A stretch of DNA of 64,000 nucleotides. Source: Aerococcaceae bacterium DSM 111020. Its GTDB lineage: Bacteria; Bacillota; Bacilli; Lactobacillales; Aerococcaceae. A model generated the notes under the pieces. That model made no database searches. It saw only the letters and a program-made list of their open reading frames with translations, and was not told the DNA's origin. Below, piece by piece: positions 27,838-36,730 of this stretch. The stretch is taken from the NCBI GenBank assembly GCA_015863185.1, contig JACBXP010000012.1, forward strand, positions 1-64,000, read 5' to 3'. How positions within the stretch are numbered: the first letter of the stretch is position 1; every line of letters starts with the position of its first letter. The position numbers and the translations under genes were made by a program.

Positions 27838-28050
27838 TTAATACAATGCAAATAGAATCGTAATCACATTGAAAATAATTCCAAGAGAATAAATATTGGC
27901 ATAGATGATGGGAATAATCATGAAAATAATGCCGAATACAGCAAATAATGTGCTAATAAAAGTGAACAAACTGGCGAGCCTCTCTGGCTGGTGATGTTCG
28001 TAGAAAAGTTTATTAAAAAAGTTCCCAGAGATACCAACGATTAACCTGCT
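27838..28050 (-). pseudogene. C-terminal fragment of a small membrane protein
   Basis: A 70-codon open stretch without a start codon. It reads ISGNFFNKLFYEHHQ, then two hydrophobic segments (LFAVFGIIFMIIPIIYA and IIFNVITILFAL). The GN-x-F/Y-x-H pattern before a membrane segment recalls small DUF2628-type membrane proteins. It is probably the tail of a deleted gene. Confidence 0.4.
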
Positions 28051-28155
28051 TTAGATTATAAAAAAATAAACTATCGTAATCATATTCTAATTTTTATCTA
28101 GCACTTACTATCGAATTTTGCTATGCTAATGATATCAATCTTGAGGAGTGATTAG

Positions 28156-29061
28156 ATGATTAAGATTAATCGTGATCAGTTTGTGTTTTCGATGGATAAG
28201 GATAATCCGCCTGTTGCTAAGGCACAGTCGGGGGACCGAGTAATTTTTGATTTGATGGATTGTTTTTCAGATACCGTGACGAGTGAAGCGGATACCATTT
28301 CAGAAATAGATTTCAATAAGATAAACCCTGCGACCGGACCTCTTTATATTGAAGAAGCAGATGTCGGAGATGTATTAAAAGTAACCATTGAAAAAATTCA
28401 ATTAGATGACTATGGTGCAGTCATGACTGCGCCAGGTTTAAATAAATATTTCTCAGAAAATATTAGTGAAGAACAAACGGTTATTTGTTCAATTAATGAT
28501 GATGAAGGTACTTTTGAATTCCAAGGTGTAACATTACCGATGAATAAACATATTGGTGTCATCGGGACAGCTCCAGCAGGAGAAGGGGTGACGACTGGGA
28601 CACCCCGTATGCATGGTGGGAATATGGATAACACGCAGATTAAAGAGGGGTCTGTTCTTTATTTACCTGTTTATACACCAGGTGCTCTATTAGCTATGGG
28701 AGATATGCATGCTTCAATGGGTGATGGTGAAGTTTGGGGTTCTGGTGTTGAGGTAGGCGGTGAAGTGACAGTAACAGTAGAAATTTTAAAGGATTCTACA
28801 ATCCCAACGCCATTTGTTGAGACAGAAACCGCTTATTATGCTTTTGGAGCGGCTGACAATATGGAAGAGGCAGTCACAATTGCTTCGGATCATCTTCACC
28901 GTTTTATTATGGAAGAAGCAGGTTTAGATTTCAATCAAGCGGGTATGTTGATGTCTATCAAAGCAAATTTAGCACCTTGTCAAATCGTGAATCCAGATGT
29001 TTCTTTCCGCTTTGGTATCGATAAAGATATTTTAGGGAAAGCAAAAGATTTTAAAGGATAA
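28156..29061 (+). CDS. Acetamidase/formamidase family protein
   Basis: A 301-residue member of the FmdA/AmdA amidase family, which hydrolyses formamide or short amides to ammonia and the acid. Recognisable stretches are NPATGPLYIEEADVGD, HIGVIGTAPAGEGVTTGTP, HGGNMD, LPVYTPGALLAMGDMHA and QGDGE-like MGDGEVWGSGVE. GAGGAG precedes the ATG. It has its own terminator and no related neighbours. Confidence 0.9.
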   Translation: MIKINRDQFVFSMDKDNPPVAKAQSGDRVIFDLMDCFSDTVTSEADTISEIDFNKINPATGPLYIEEADVGDVLKVTIEKIQLDDYGAVMTAPGLNKYFSENISEEQTVICSINDDEGTFEFQGVTLPMNKHIGVIGTAPAGEGVTTGTPRMHGGNMDNTQIKEGSVLYLPVYTPGALLAMGDMHASMGDGEVWGSGVEVGGEVTVTVEILKDSTIPTPFVETETAYYAFGAADNMEEAVTIASDHLHRFIMEEAGLDFNQAGMLMSIKANLAPCQIVNPDVSFRFGIDKDILGKAKDFKG

Positions 29062-29084
29062 AATTTAGTGTTCAGAGATAAGCG

Positions 29085-29121
29085 GGTCAATTTCCAATGA
29101 TAAGAGAAATTGACCTTTTTG
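29085..29121 (+). terminator. Terminator of the amidase gene
   Basis: Stem GGTCAATTTC / GAAATTGACC, then TTTTT. Confidence 0.85.
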
Positions 29122-29176
29122 ATTTGAAAAGGAATCATTATATATGTTAAAGAAGTTTAATCCATTAAGATAACAC

Positions 29177-29204
29177 TTGACAAACATTAAAAAAGGATTA
29201 TAAT
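29177..29204 (+). promoter_or_regulatory. Promoter of the T-box-met transcript
   Basis: Consensus TTGACA (29177-29182), a 16-nt spacer and TATAAT (29199-29204). Confidence 0.8.
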
Positions 29205-29210
29205 AAGATT

Positions 29211-29498
29211 ATAATTTTAATAGTAACGATGAAGAGTAAAGTAATTTCTTAGCGATTGTCACAGAGATTCTAGATTAGGTGAGACTAGAACATTCAAGAG
29301 AAATGAAAATGAGCTTGGAGTAGTTAAATAGTTCACGCTATTTAACCGGGTGCATCCGATATCAATGCGCAGTATAGTTAGTTTGAATGTACTCTTCTTT
29401 GTATTATATGTGAGTATAATACAAAGAAGAGTGGTAACACGATTATTGTAGTCTCTTTGCTGATTTGTAGAAAGTCAGCAAAGAGGCGTTTTTTTGTT
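29211..29498 (+). promoter_or_regulatory. T-box leader, probably methionine-responsive
   Basis: The T-box sequence AGAGTGGTAACACG (29428-29441) is followed by a terminator (CTCTTTGCTGA / TCAGCAAAGAG then T7, 29453-29496). An ATG triplet at 29365-29367 lies in the expected specifier region, and the genes behind are metY and metA, so methionine is the likely amino acid. The leader looks intact although both genes it serves are broken. Confidence 0.85.
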
Positions 29499-29521
29499 TT
29501 TAGGAATTAGGAGGAAGAAAA

Positions 29522-30793
29522 ATGTCAACATAAAGATTTGAAACATTACAAGTGCATGCCGGTTAAACAATCGATGAAACAGGTGCAAGAGCAGTGCCAT
29601 TGCATATGACAACAGATTATGTGTTCAATGATGTTGAACATGCTGCTGGATGCTTTGCGCTAACGGAAGCAGGTCCTATATATGGTCGCTTAAATAATCC
29701 TACGACAGATGTTTTAGAACAACGCATTGCTGCTTTGGAAGGCGGAACAGCTGCCTTAGCGACAGCAAGTGGGATGGCTGCGATTACTTATGCGATCCAA
29801 GCAGTGGCTAAACAAGGCGATCATATCGTTTCTTCGGCTTCAGTTTATGGTGGAACAGATACATTATTAAGACATACCTTACCGACTCAGGGCATTACAA
29901 CAACTTTTGTAGAGTCAAAAGATTTAAAGAACGTTGTTGAAGCTGTTCAAGAGAATACCAAAGCAATATTTGCAGAAACATGTGGGAATCCGGACGGAAA
30001 TATTGAAGATATTGAAGGCCTAGCTCGAATCGCTGAACAGCATAATATTCCATTGATCATTGATGCGACTTTCTCAACACCTTATTAAACACGTCCTATT
30101 GAACATGGTGCTTCAATCGTAGTCCATTCGGCAACGAAATTTATTGGTGGGCACGGAACTGCAATGGGGGGCTTGATTGTAGAAAGTGGTAATTTTAATT
30201 GGGGTAATGGTAAATATCCACAAATTAGTGAGCCTAATGAAACGTATAACGGATTAAGCTTTTATGGTGCAATAAGACACGCAGCATTCACAACTTATAT
30301 TCGAGCGACTTTATTAAGAGATACAGGGGCAGCGCTATCTCCTTTCAATGCTTTCTTATTAATACAAGGACTTGAAACCTTATCCTTACGACTTGAAAGA
30401 CATGTTGAAAATGCAAAGAAAGTAGCGGAATACCTACATCAACATCCGCAAGTGGAATGGGTAAATTATGCTGGACTCGAATCAAGTCCGTATCATCATT
30501 TGCAAGAAAAATATTCACCAAAGGGTGCGCCATCTATATTCACCTTTGGTGTGAAAGGTGGTTATGAAGGAGCGGTTAAATTTATAAATGCTCTGTCATT
30601 GTTTTCGCTTTTAGCAAATGTTGGCGATGCCAAATCACTTGTCATCCACCCCGCGTCTACAACACATGCGCAATTGTCTCCAGAAGAACAGTTGGCTGCG
30701 GGTGTTCGCCCTGAGACCATTCGTTTATCGATTGGAATTGAACATATTGATGACTTAGAAACGGGTCTTGGAGCGGTGCCCTATGCCGATTAA
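29522..30793 (+). pseudogene. metY: O-acetylhomoserine sulfhydrylase, three premature stops
   Basis: PLP enzyme of the Cys/Met-metabolism family that makes homocysteine from O-acetylhomoserine and sulfide. One reading frame runs from ATG 29522 to 30793 but contains TAA at codon 4 (29531), codon 15 (29564) and 30086. The first two replace Gln in the expected MSTQRFETLQVHAGQ. The third falls in FSTPY-stop-TRPIEHG, where relatives have Leu. The PLP-lysine motif [11 protein letters not shown] lies after the third stop, so no internal start could rescue activity. There is no frameshift. An intact T-box and AGGAGG (29510-29515) precede it. Confidence 0.9.
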
Positions 30794-31703
30794 AATTCAT
30801 GAAGAACTTCCTGTTAGGAAAGAATTAGAAGGAGAAGGTATATTCACAATAACGCATTCTCGGGCTATTCAACAAGATATTCGGCCTTTAAAAATATTAA
30901 TTCTTAATCTAATGCCTCAAAAACAAGTGACAGAATTACAATTATTGCGTTTACTAAGTAATGGTCCCATTCAAATTGATGTCGATTTTCTTTATATGAA
31001 GAGTCATCAGAATCAAAATACAGAACAGAGTTATCTTCAAAGTTATTATAAAACACTGGGCGAAGTAGCTGAGACATATTATGATGGGTTGATTGTTACT
31101 GGTGCCCCCGTTGAACATCTAGCATTTGAAAGGGTAGATTATATTGCAGAATTAGAACAGGTTTTATCATGGGCACAAAACCCTGTCTATCATCGTTTGT
31201 TTATTTGTTGGGCAGCACAATTTGCTGTACATTATTATTATCAGATTCCGAAAATAAATCTCGAAGCAAAAATATTTGGTATTTATGAATATTCTATTAA
31301 TAAGCCGAATCATCCTTTTCTCAGAGGATTCAATGATCATTATTATGTTCCCCAGTCTAGGCATACAACAGTTGATTGGAAAAAAATTAAAGAGACAGCC
31401 GAACTTATTGAATTATCAAGTCATGCAGAACTAGGACCAGATATATTATCAAGTTCAAATGGACGAGACTTATTTATCTTAGGCCATCTAGAATATGACC
31501 GTGAGACATTGCATTTAGAATATCAACGTGATTTGAGTCGTTGACAATCGATTCAACTTCCCGTCAATTATTATCCAAATGATGATGTAGATAAGAAACC
31601 AGTATTTAAATGGCGTAGTGCAGCCCATCTCTTAGCTCACAATTGGATCAATCAAACTTACCAAATGACGCCTTTTCATTTGGGAGAGATATCAATATTG
31701 TGA
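30783..31703 (+). pseudogene. metA: Homoserine O-acyltransferase, one premature stop
   Basis: Acylates homoserine for methionine synthesis. The start ATG 30783 overlaps the end of metY. Motifs present: LNLMPQK, TGAPVEHLAFE, the catalytic Cys in FICWAAQ and SRHTT. TGA at 31542 interrupts the frame after DLSR. Translation resumes in frame (PVNYYPNDD, WRSAAHLL, NWINQTYQMTPF) to a natural stop at 31701, giving the family length of about 306 codons. The catalytic His and Glu lie before the stop, but the lost last 53 residues are conserved in the family. Confidence 0.88.
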
Positions 31704-32059
31704 AGGGAATTATATCGATGTTGTTTTAATCCGTGATTCTTGGTTGTAATATATTATTATAAAATGAGGTCAAATTTTAAAAAGTCAGCTGGCAATCTAG
31801 TATTAAATACTATCTAATGCCTCGCTGTTACTAAAAGATCGAACTGAATGCCTTTTCTTGTAAAGTTGAACTATTTATCTTGGATGACTATCAAAACAAA
31901 TCTAATTAATTTTTGAGCTGCACAATGAAGTAGAGCAAGTATCATATGAGTGGTCCTACAAAGTTTCATTAATAGATAACAAAACGAGTCTGAAATTCTG
32001 TCTCAGACTCGTTTTGTTGTGTCATAATATTCGCTAAAAATGAGTAATCGCAATATGTA
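31704..32059. other. Intergenic region after metA
   Basis: No gene is seen. The only feature is the terminator hairpin at 31977-32020. Confidence 0.6.
31977..32020. terminator. Bidirectional terminator
   Basis: Stem ACAAAACGAGTCTGA / TCAGACTCGTTTTGT with T- and A-rich flanks. It serves the minus-strand operon ending at 32060 and any read-through from metA. Confidence 0.85.
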
Positions 32060-33058
32060 TTAAGCCATTATACGATAAGAAGATTCGGTGATTTCATGTT
32101 TGAGTGGTTCATCATTGACGAATCGTTGTGCCTCATCAGCCATAGTTTGTCCCATACGTGCAATTTCAGAACCTAGACTCCCAGCAATATGTGGTGTAAT
32201 AACCGCATTGCTTAACACAAAGAGAGGGGAGTCTTTTTCTAATGGTTCTGGTTCGGTGACATCTAGAATCGCCGTTAAATCCGGACGTGATTGCAATACA
32301 TGTATCAATTGATCTTGTTGAACAATCGCACCACGTGCCGTATTGATAAAAGTACCATATTTAGGAATGGAAGCCAAAAGGTCTCCGGTAATCATTCCTT
32401 CAGTTTCTGGTAAGAGAGGCGAATGTAAAGAAACAACTTGCGACTGTGAAAATAATTCTTTTAAACTGACTTTTGTTGCGTTTATTGATGCATCAGTATT
32501 GTCATCGACATACGGGTCATAGTATAGAATATTAAGGTCAAAAGGTTGGAGTAAGTCAATGACTCTTCGACCAATTTGGCTTAACGAAATAATCCCAACT
32601 GTTTGTCGATACGCACCTAAACTTAATTGTTGACCAAAAGTAAATTTTTTTTCTCCACGATAATGACGAACATTGAGCCAACCATTCTTTAAAGAGAATA
32701 AGATTTGACTCAAAGTATACTCTGCCACTGGTATAGCATTGATTGGATTTGCAGTCGTCACCTGAATATTTCGTTTCCACACTTCATCTGTTAACAAATG
32801 TTTCATCGTACCTGCCCCATAATAGATGATTTCTAATTGAGGCATAAAATCCAATAGTTCTTTAGTGAATTTTGGCGCACCCCAAGAAGCAAACACAGCA
32901 GAGACTTCTTTGAGGTCATCTGCCCGATTTTGAGGCGAATTGTCAGCTTGAAATACATCAAACTCGGTCTCATAATATTTTTGAATGGCTTCCCTTATAT
33001 CAGACGGGTATACTTGTGATAAAACAGGTTCTGCTAACATAAAAATCGCTTTTTTCAC
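32060..33058 (-). CDS. D-isomer 2-hydroxyacid dehydrogenase
   Basis: A 332-residue NAD-dependent dehydrogenase. The substrate domain includes NPINAIPVAEYTL. The Rossmann motif is degenerate (VGIISLSQIGRRV instead of GxGxxG), with DPYVDD next. INTARGAIV carries the catalytic Arg region, LDVTEPEPL the Glu and TPHIAGS the His. The substrate is probably a sugar acid or 2-keto acid, given the sugar-isomerase-like partner. The start is GTG 33058, seven nt after AGGAG, overlapping the previous stop as GTGA. Last gene of a four-gene minus-strand operon. Confidence 0.86.
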   Translation of the reverse strand: MKKAIFMLAEPVLSQVYPSDIREAIQKYYETEFDVFQADNSPQNRADDLKEVSAVFASWGAPKFTKELLDFMPQLEIIYYGAGTMKHLLTDEVWKRNIQVTTANPINAIPVAEYTLSQILFSLKNGWLNVRHYRGEKKFTFGQQLSLGAYRQTVGIISLSQIGRRVIDLLQPFDLNILYYDPYVDDNTDASINATKVSLKELFSQSQVVSLHSPLLPETEGMITGDLLASIPKYGTFINTARGAIVQQDQLIHVLQSRPDLTAILDVTEPEPLEKDSPLFVLSNAVITPHIAGSLGSEIARMGQTMADEAQRFVNDEPLKHEITESSYRIMA

Positions 33059-33798
33059 ATCAATTCTCCTAACCATGATCGAAGTGTCATAATATCTTCT
33101 TTGAATTGTTCAATACTATCATCTTTAACAAACTCCAAATAGTAAACATGCTCATTATTTCCAAGAAAATTTAAATATTTGAGCCATTCTTTGCGCCCTA
33201 GAGCAAGAGAATAGCGATGATTGAAATCTCTCCAATGGAAAACATGTATATTTGATATATCGTTCATAAGACATTTCAGACTTGAAAGGCGTTCTGGAAC
33301 CGTTAAGTTTTCCGCTGGTTGCCAGTAGAGCGAAACATTCGGATGATTAATTTCACCAATTAAACGATGCGCACTTTCTGGTGTATCAGTTAAAGTTCCA
33401 GAATGATATTCTAAAGCAATATGAATATTTTTTTCTTGTGCAATATTCGCTAATTGTTTTGCTTCACTTATTAATGCTTGTCGATAACGATCGCTAGCTT
33501 CCTCGGAAGACACTTTTCCAGCCCAAAGGCGGATGGTTTTTGCATTCATAGCATGAGCTGTTTCAAGAATTTGATCAAAGTTCTGGCTTTCGTGTAAAAA
33601 GTAATACGATCCATAAGAAGTGTAGGAGATACCAAGTTCTTGGGACCGATTTTTAATAAGTAAGGCTGTATCAAAGTCGCCAGGTCTAACATGAATATCA
33701 CTTCCCCATTCAATGGCATCTAATTCCATGTCCTTTGCCAATTTGAAAATTTCGTCAATCGATAAATGACGAAATGTTACAGAGCATAATCCAATCAC
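33055..33798 (-). CDS. Sugar phosphate isomerase/epimerase (AP-endonuclease-2 TIM barrel)
   Basis: A 247-residue xylose-isomerase-like TIM barrel. Metal-binding positions are suggested by IEWGSD, IALEYHSG (Glu), PNVSLYWQ, HVFHWRD and YYLEFVKDD. Members isomerise or epimerise sugars, inosose or hydroxypyruvate-like compounds. The start is GTG 33798, seven nt after AGGAG and overlapping the upstream stop by GTGA, so translation is coupled on both sides. Confidence 0.82.
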   Translation of the reverse strand: MIGLCSVTFRHLSIDEIFKLAKDMELDAIEWGSDIHVRPGDFDTALLIKNRSQELGISYTSYGSYYFLHESQNFDQILETAHAMNAKTIRLWAGKVSSEEASDRYRQALISEAKQLANIAQEKNIHIALEYHSGTLTDTPESAHRLIGEINHPNVSLYWQPAENLTVPERLSSLKCLMNDISNIHVFHWRDFNHRYSLALGRKEWLKYLNFLGNNEHVYYLEFVKDDSIEQFKEDIMTLRSWLGELM

Positions 33799-34403
33799 AA
33801 TTTCTCTCCTAACTGTTTGATCCATCGAACCATCTTACCAATAATTAATGCTGAAAAGAGGGTGCCTTCTCGAACCCCAATAAATTGCTTGAAAACAAGC
33901 CATGATAATCCAGCGGCTAACATCACAATGGTTGTATCCATGATAACTTTTACACGACTGAAAGGTTGTTGGATAGTTTCGCTAATTGCTTTAACAAGGC
34001 CTTCGGCAGGATTATAAACTTTATCCGCCTTTAGCTGAAAATAAGTCGCTGTAGCAATAATTAGACAACCTGTAACTAAGAATAACCATGACCAGCCATA
34101 GGTGTCATTGGTAAAATCCGGTAGTATCATCCCCCAGACATCAATTAAGACGCCTAGCAACATACTCATAACTATTTGGAGATATTGTCGTTTGGGAAAG
34201 GCTTTCCGTAATAACAAAACTTGAATGGCGATGAATAAAATATTTTGCAACATATTAAGGACACCATAACTTATATTGAATGCGTATGAAGTAACAAAAG
34301 CCAAACTTGTTACTGCTGTTGCACCTAAACCGGCTTTAGCAACCACACTAATCCCTAAACTCAATAGTGCGATGGCTAATAACCATTGGAACCATTGTTT
34401 CAA
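33795..34403 (-). CDS. YczE/YitT-like membrane protein
   Basis: About 202 residues with five hydrophobic segments and the conserved opening LSLGISVVAKAGLGATAVTSL, typical of YczE/YyaS/YitT-type integral membrane proteins. The function of this family is not established; some members are linked to transport or secretion. I start at TTG 34403, six nt after AAAGGAGGG. An in-frame ATG at 34478 touches the AraC stop but has no ribosome site. Confidence 0.78.
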   Translation of the reverse strand: MKQWFQWLLAIALLSLGISVVAKAGLGATAVTSLAFVTSYAFNISYGVLNMLQNILFIAIQVLLLRKAFPKRQYLQIVMSMLLGVLIDVWGMILPDFTNDTYGWSWLFLVTGCLIIATATYFQLKADKVYNPAEGLVKAISETIQQPFSRVKVIMDTTIVMLAAGLSWLVFKQFIGVREGTLFSALIIGKMVRWIKQLGEKL

Positions 34404-34474
34404 AAGATACCCTCCTTTAAAGGTTATAATAGACTGAAAGGGTTGTTTGTTCTTATTGCTTTTGGAAAAAATTC

Positions 34475-35248
34475 TCATTTTCCGAAATATTTATTTTTGT
34501 ATTTGAGTGGACTAAGGCCCGTATGCAACTTAAATTGACGATAAAAAGTTGCAAGAGAAGGATACCCTACCTCAAAGCAAATGTTGATAATCGCATGATT
34601 TGTTGTGATGAGGAGAGTTTTACTTCTTTCAATACGACAATCATCCAGAAATTGCTTTAAAGTGATGCCATAGCTTTCCTTAAAAATTTGACCTAAATGT
34701 CTCAAACTCAAGTGAAATTCATTCTCTAATTGATTGAGATGATGGATTCGGTAATAATTATGTTGAAGATATTCTTTTATACGATAAGCTCTCAATTCAT
34801 TTGCATTTTTGAATTCAGGCAATTTTTTTAAAGCAATCAGTTCAAGTAATATATGTCCGAGTTCTAAAAGATGTCTTTGCGTCGCAAAAGAATCTGTTAT
34901 GGCCAACATTTTTTTGATGTGAAGGCGAATCGGAGAAGTATCGAGTACTTGAGAAGGTAGAACAAAAAAATTTCGTAATTCATTAGCGGAACAAATAGGG
35001 TTTAATAAGTTAGAATCGGCCATTGGTGAAAATTCAATGCAAAGAAGTGTTGTCTTATCAATAGAATAAACTTGGTGACGTGTGTTTGGCGGAATAAAAA
35101 GCAAGTTTTCTTTATTAAATGACCATTGATTATAGTCTAACTTGATTTCACCTTTACCCTCAGCGACGTATATAATTTGAAAATCACTGTGTTGATGAAA
35201 ATGTTGAATATGTTCCTTTTCATGGCGCTTTTCATAAATTTGGATCAA
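34475..35248 (-). CDS. AraC-family transcriptional regulator with cupin sensor
   Basis: A 257-residue protein. The N-terminal cupin (HFHQHSDFQIIYVAEGKGEI, IPPNTRHQVY) should bind a sugar-like ligand. The C-terminal ~100 residues form two helix-turn-helix motifs ending GLSPLKYKNKYF. The start is TTG 35248, seven nt after TAGGAGG. First gene of the operon with the membrane protein, isomerase and dehydrogenase, and presumably their regulator. Confidence 0.87.
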   Translation of the reverse strand: MIQIYEKRHEKEHIQHFHQHSDFQIIYVAEGKGEIKLDYNQWSFNKENLLFIPPNTRHQVYSIDKTTLLCIEFSPMADSNLLNPICSANELRNFFVLPSQVLDTSPIRLHIKKMLAITDSFATQRHLLELGHILLELIALKKLPEFKNANELRAYRIKEYLQHNYYRIHHLNQLENEFHLSLRHLGQIFKESYGITLKQFLDDCRIERSKTLLITTNHAIINICFEVGYPSLATFYRQFKLHTGLSPLKYKNKYFGK

Positions 35249-35850
35249 TGTAAATCCTCCTAATAGAAAGATAAGTTGCGATAACAATTAGTTGATGCTA
35301 TTAATTCTAAGTTGTTGGTACTATTATAACACGGTAAATAAAATGATTTTAATAACAGATTATTTATTTGAAAGCAATGGCACCATGTTTGACAAAGCTC
35401 TTGAATCAGTATGATGAAATGTAAAAAGATAGTTCAGGTGTTAATGATTATGGCATATCTATTAATTTAACATAATATAAAAAACATATAATCAACTGAT
35501 AATTTTTGTATCTGTGTCATCTAAATATCTCTCCACACGCGCCACTATCGTTAGGGAATCTGTAAATTGATGATGCATGGTTCTGTTTACTAATGTTGTT
35601 AACTATAAATATCCATTTTTATCTTAACTACTAAATAAATTTCAAAATTTATTTAAGACTGCATCGAATAGTTAGGGGGGAGATGTTGTATCGCTGGAGT
35701 GCTTTTTGTTAAAGTTAACAAGTCTAGCACGATCGCAATAGAAAAGTCTCCAAAATATGTTGAGACATAGCTTCAAAAATTCAATATAGAAAACGTTATT
35801 ATGATATGTTAAAATAAAGTGGTAAAAGGATATACATAAAGGAGACTATC
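35249..35850. other. Intergenic region without a gene
   Basis: AT-rich. A TATAAT on the minus strand (about 35325) could serve the AraC operon. I see no intact frame, RNA gene or repeat I can support. Confidence 0.5.
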
Positions 35851-36546
35851 ATGAAAAAATATATTCGAGTTTGCTTGTTGGCTTATCGCTATCAGGCGTC
35901 ACTGTATATGCGCAAGAAGATGTTGAGCAACGCCTATCCGAATTAGAATCTAAAATGGAAACAATCCTTCAAAAATTAGACATCATCACTCAGGATACGA
36001 ATACTGAAAATGGAACAAGTGATGAATCAAAAAGCAACGTCCAAGATGATAGCGTATATGTTGTAGACCGTTTGATGCTAATTTGGATGAAGGAGAACCT
36101 ACAAATCTTTACCTTCCTCTCGAGCACATTATCCATTTATGACAATTGCCAATATTCCCTATAATGCAGAGTATTTATTTGTTGATGTTCGCATTGAGAA
36201 AGAAGCGAGCGTTATTGGAGCTATACCGGATGAAACAATTGATCTCTTGCTAAATCATGACAATCATTTATTTAATATATATCAAATCGACACAACAGTT
36301 GAGTCTGGTGAAGCTATTAAATTAAAGCCAGCCTATAATAATGTGCCATCTGAATTAGAAGGAGATTTACCAATCCCTGATGTTAACACAAAATTAACAA
36401 AGAGTGATGGAAGAGATGGTGGAACATTTGAATATACGATCCCATTTAAATTTGAACTAGATATTGACACTGCTTCAAAAATTATCTTTGAATTTGACAA
36501 TGAAACAACTGAGATTGATTTGACTACTGAAAATACAGTGATTTAA
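35851..36546 (+). pseudogene. Secreted coiled-coil protein gene, frameshifted
   Basis: AAGGAG and ATG 35851 start MKKYIRV, but a one-base loss shifts the frame before the hydrophobic signal segment (LLVGLSLSGVTVYAQ, read from about 35871). A coiled-coil-like EQRLSELESKMETILQKLD follows. Further shifts near 36060 and 36130 are needed to join RPFDANLDEGEPTNLYLPLEH and MTIANIPYNAEYLFVDVRIEKE. The last part (36139-36546) is a beta-rich domain. The gene family is not recognised. Confidence 0.65.
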
Positions 36547-36638
36547 TTTACTTATCTTATTAATAAGTTTTGTTCAACAATGTTGGTGGGAATTCCAAGA
36601 AGCTGTAAGTTAAATCGCTAGGAAAGCCATCCGAAAAG

Positions 36639-36683
36639 GCCCAGAAATTTTATTCGGTAAGAATAAAATTCTGGGCTTTTTTA
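36639..36683 (+). terminator. Intrinsic terminator
   Basis: Stem GCCCAGAA(A)TTTTATTC / GAATAAAATTCTGGGC, then T6. Confidence 0.85.
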
Positions 36684-36730
36684 GGACATATATTACAGTT
36701 TTCCTTTGATTGTACGTAGATGACAAAAAA

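Noticed and set aside
35755-35768. ATGTTGAGACA resembling the HVET scars
   Set aside because: Only 11 bases match, no rlmD gene or DMFP piece is near, and the frame stops at once; chance is likely.
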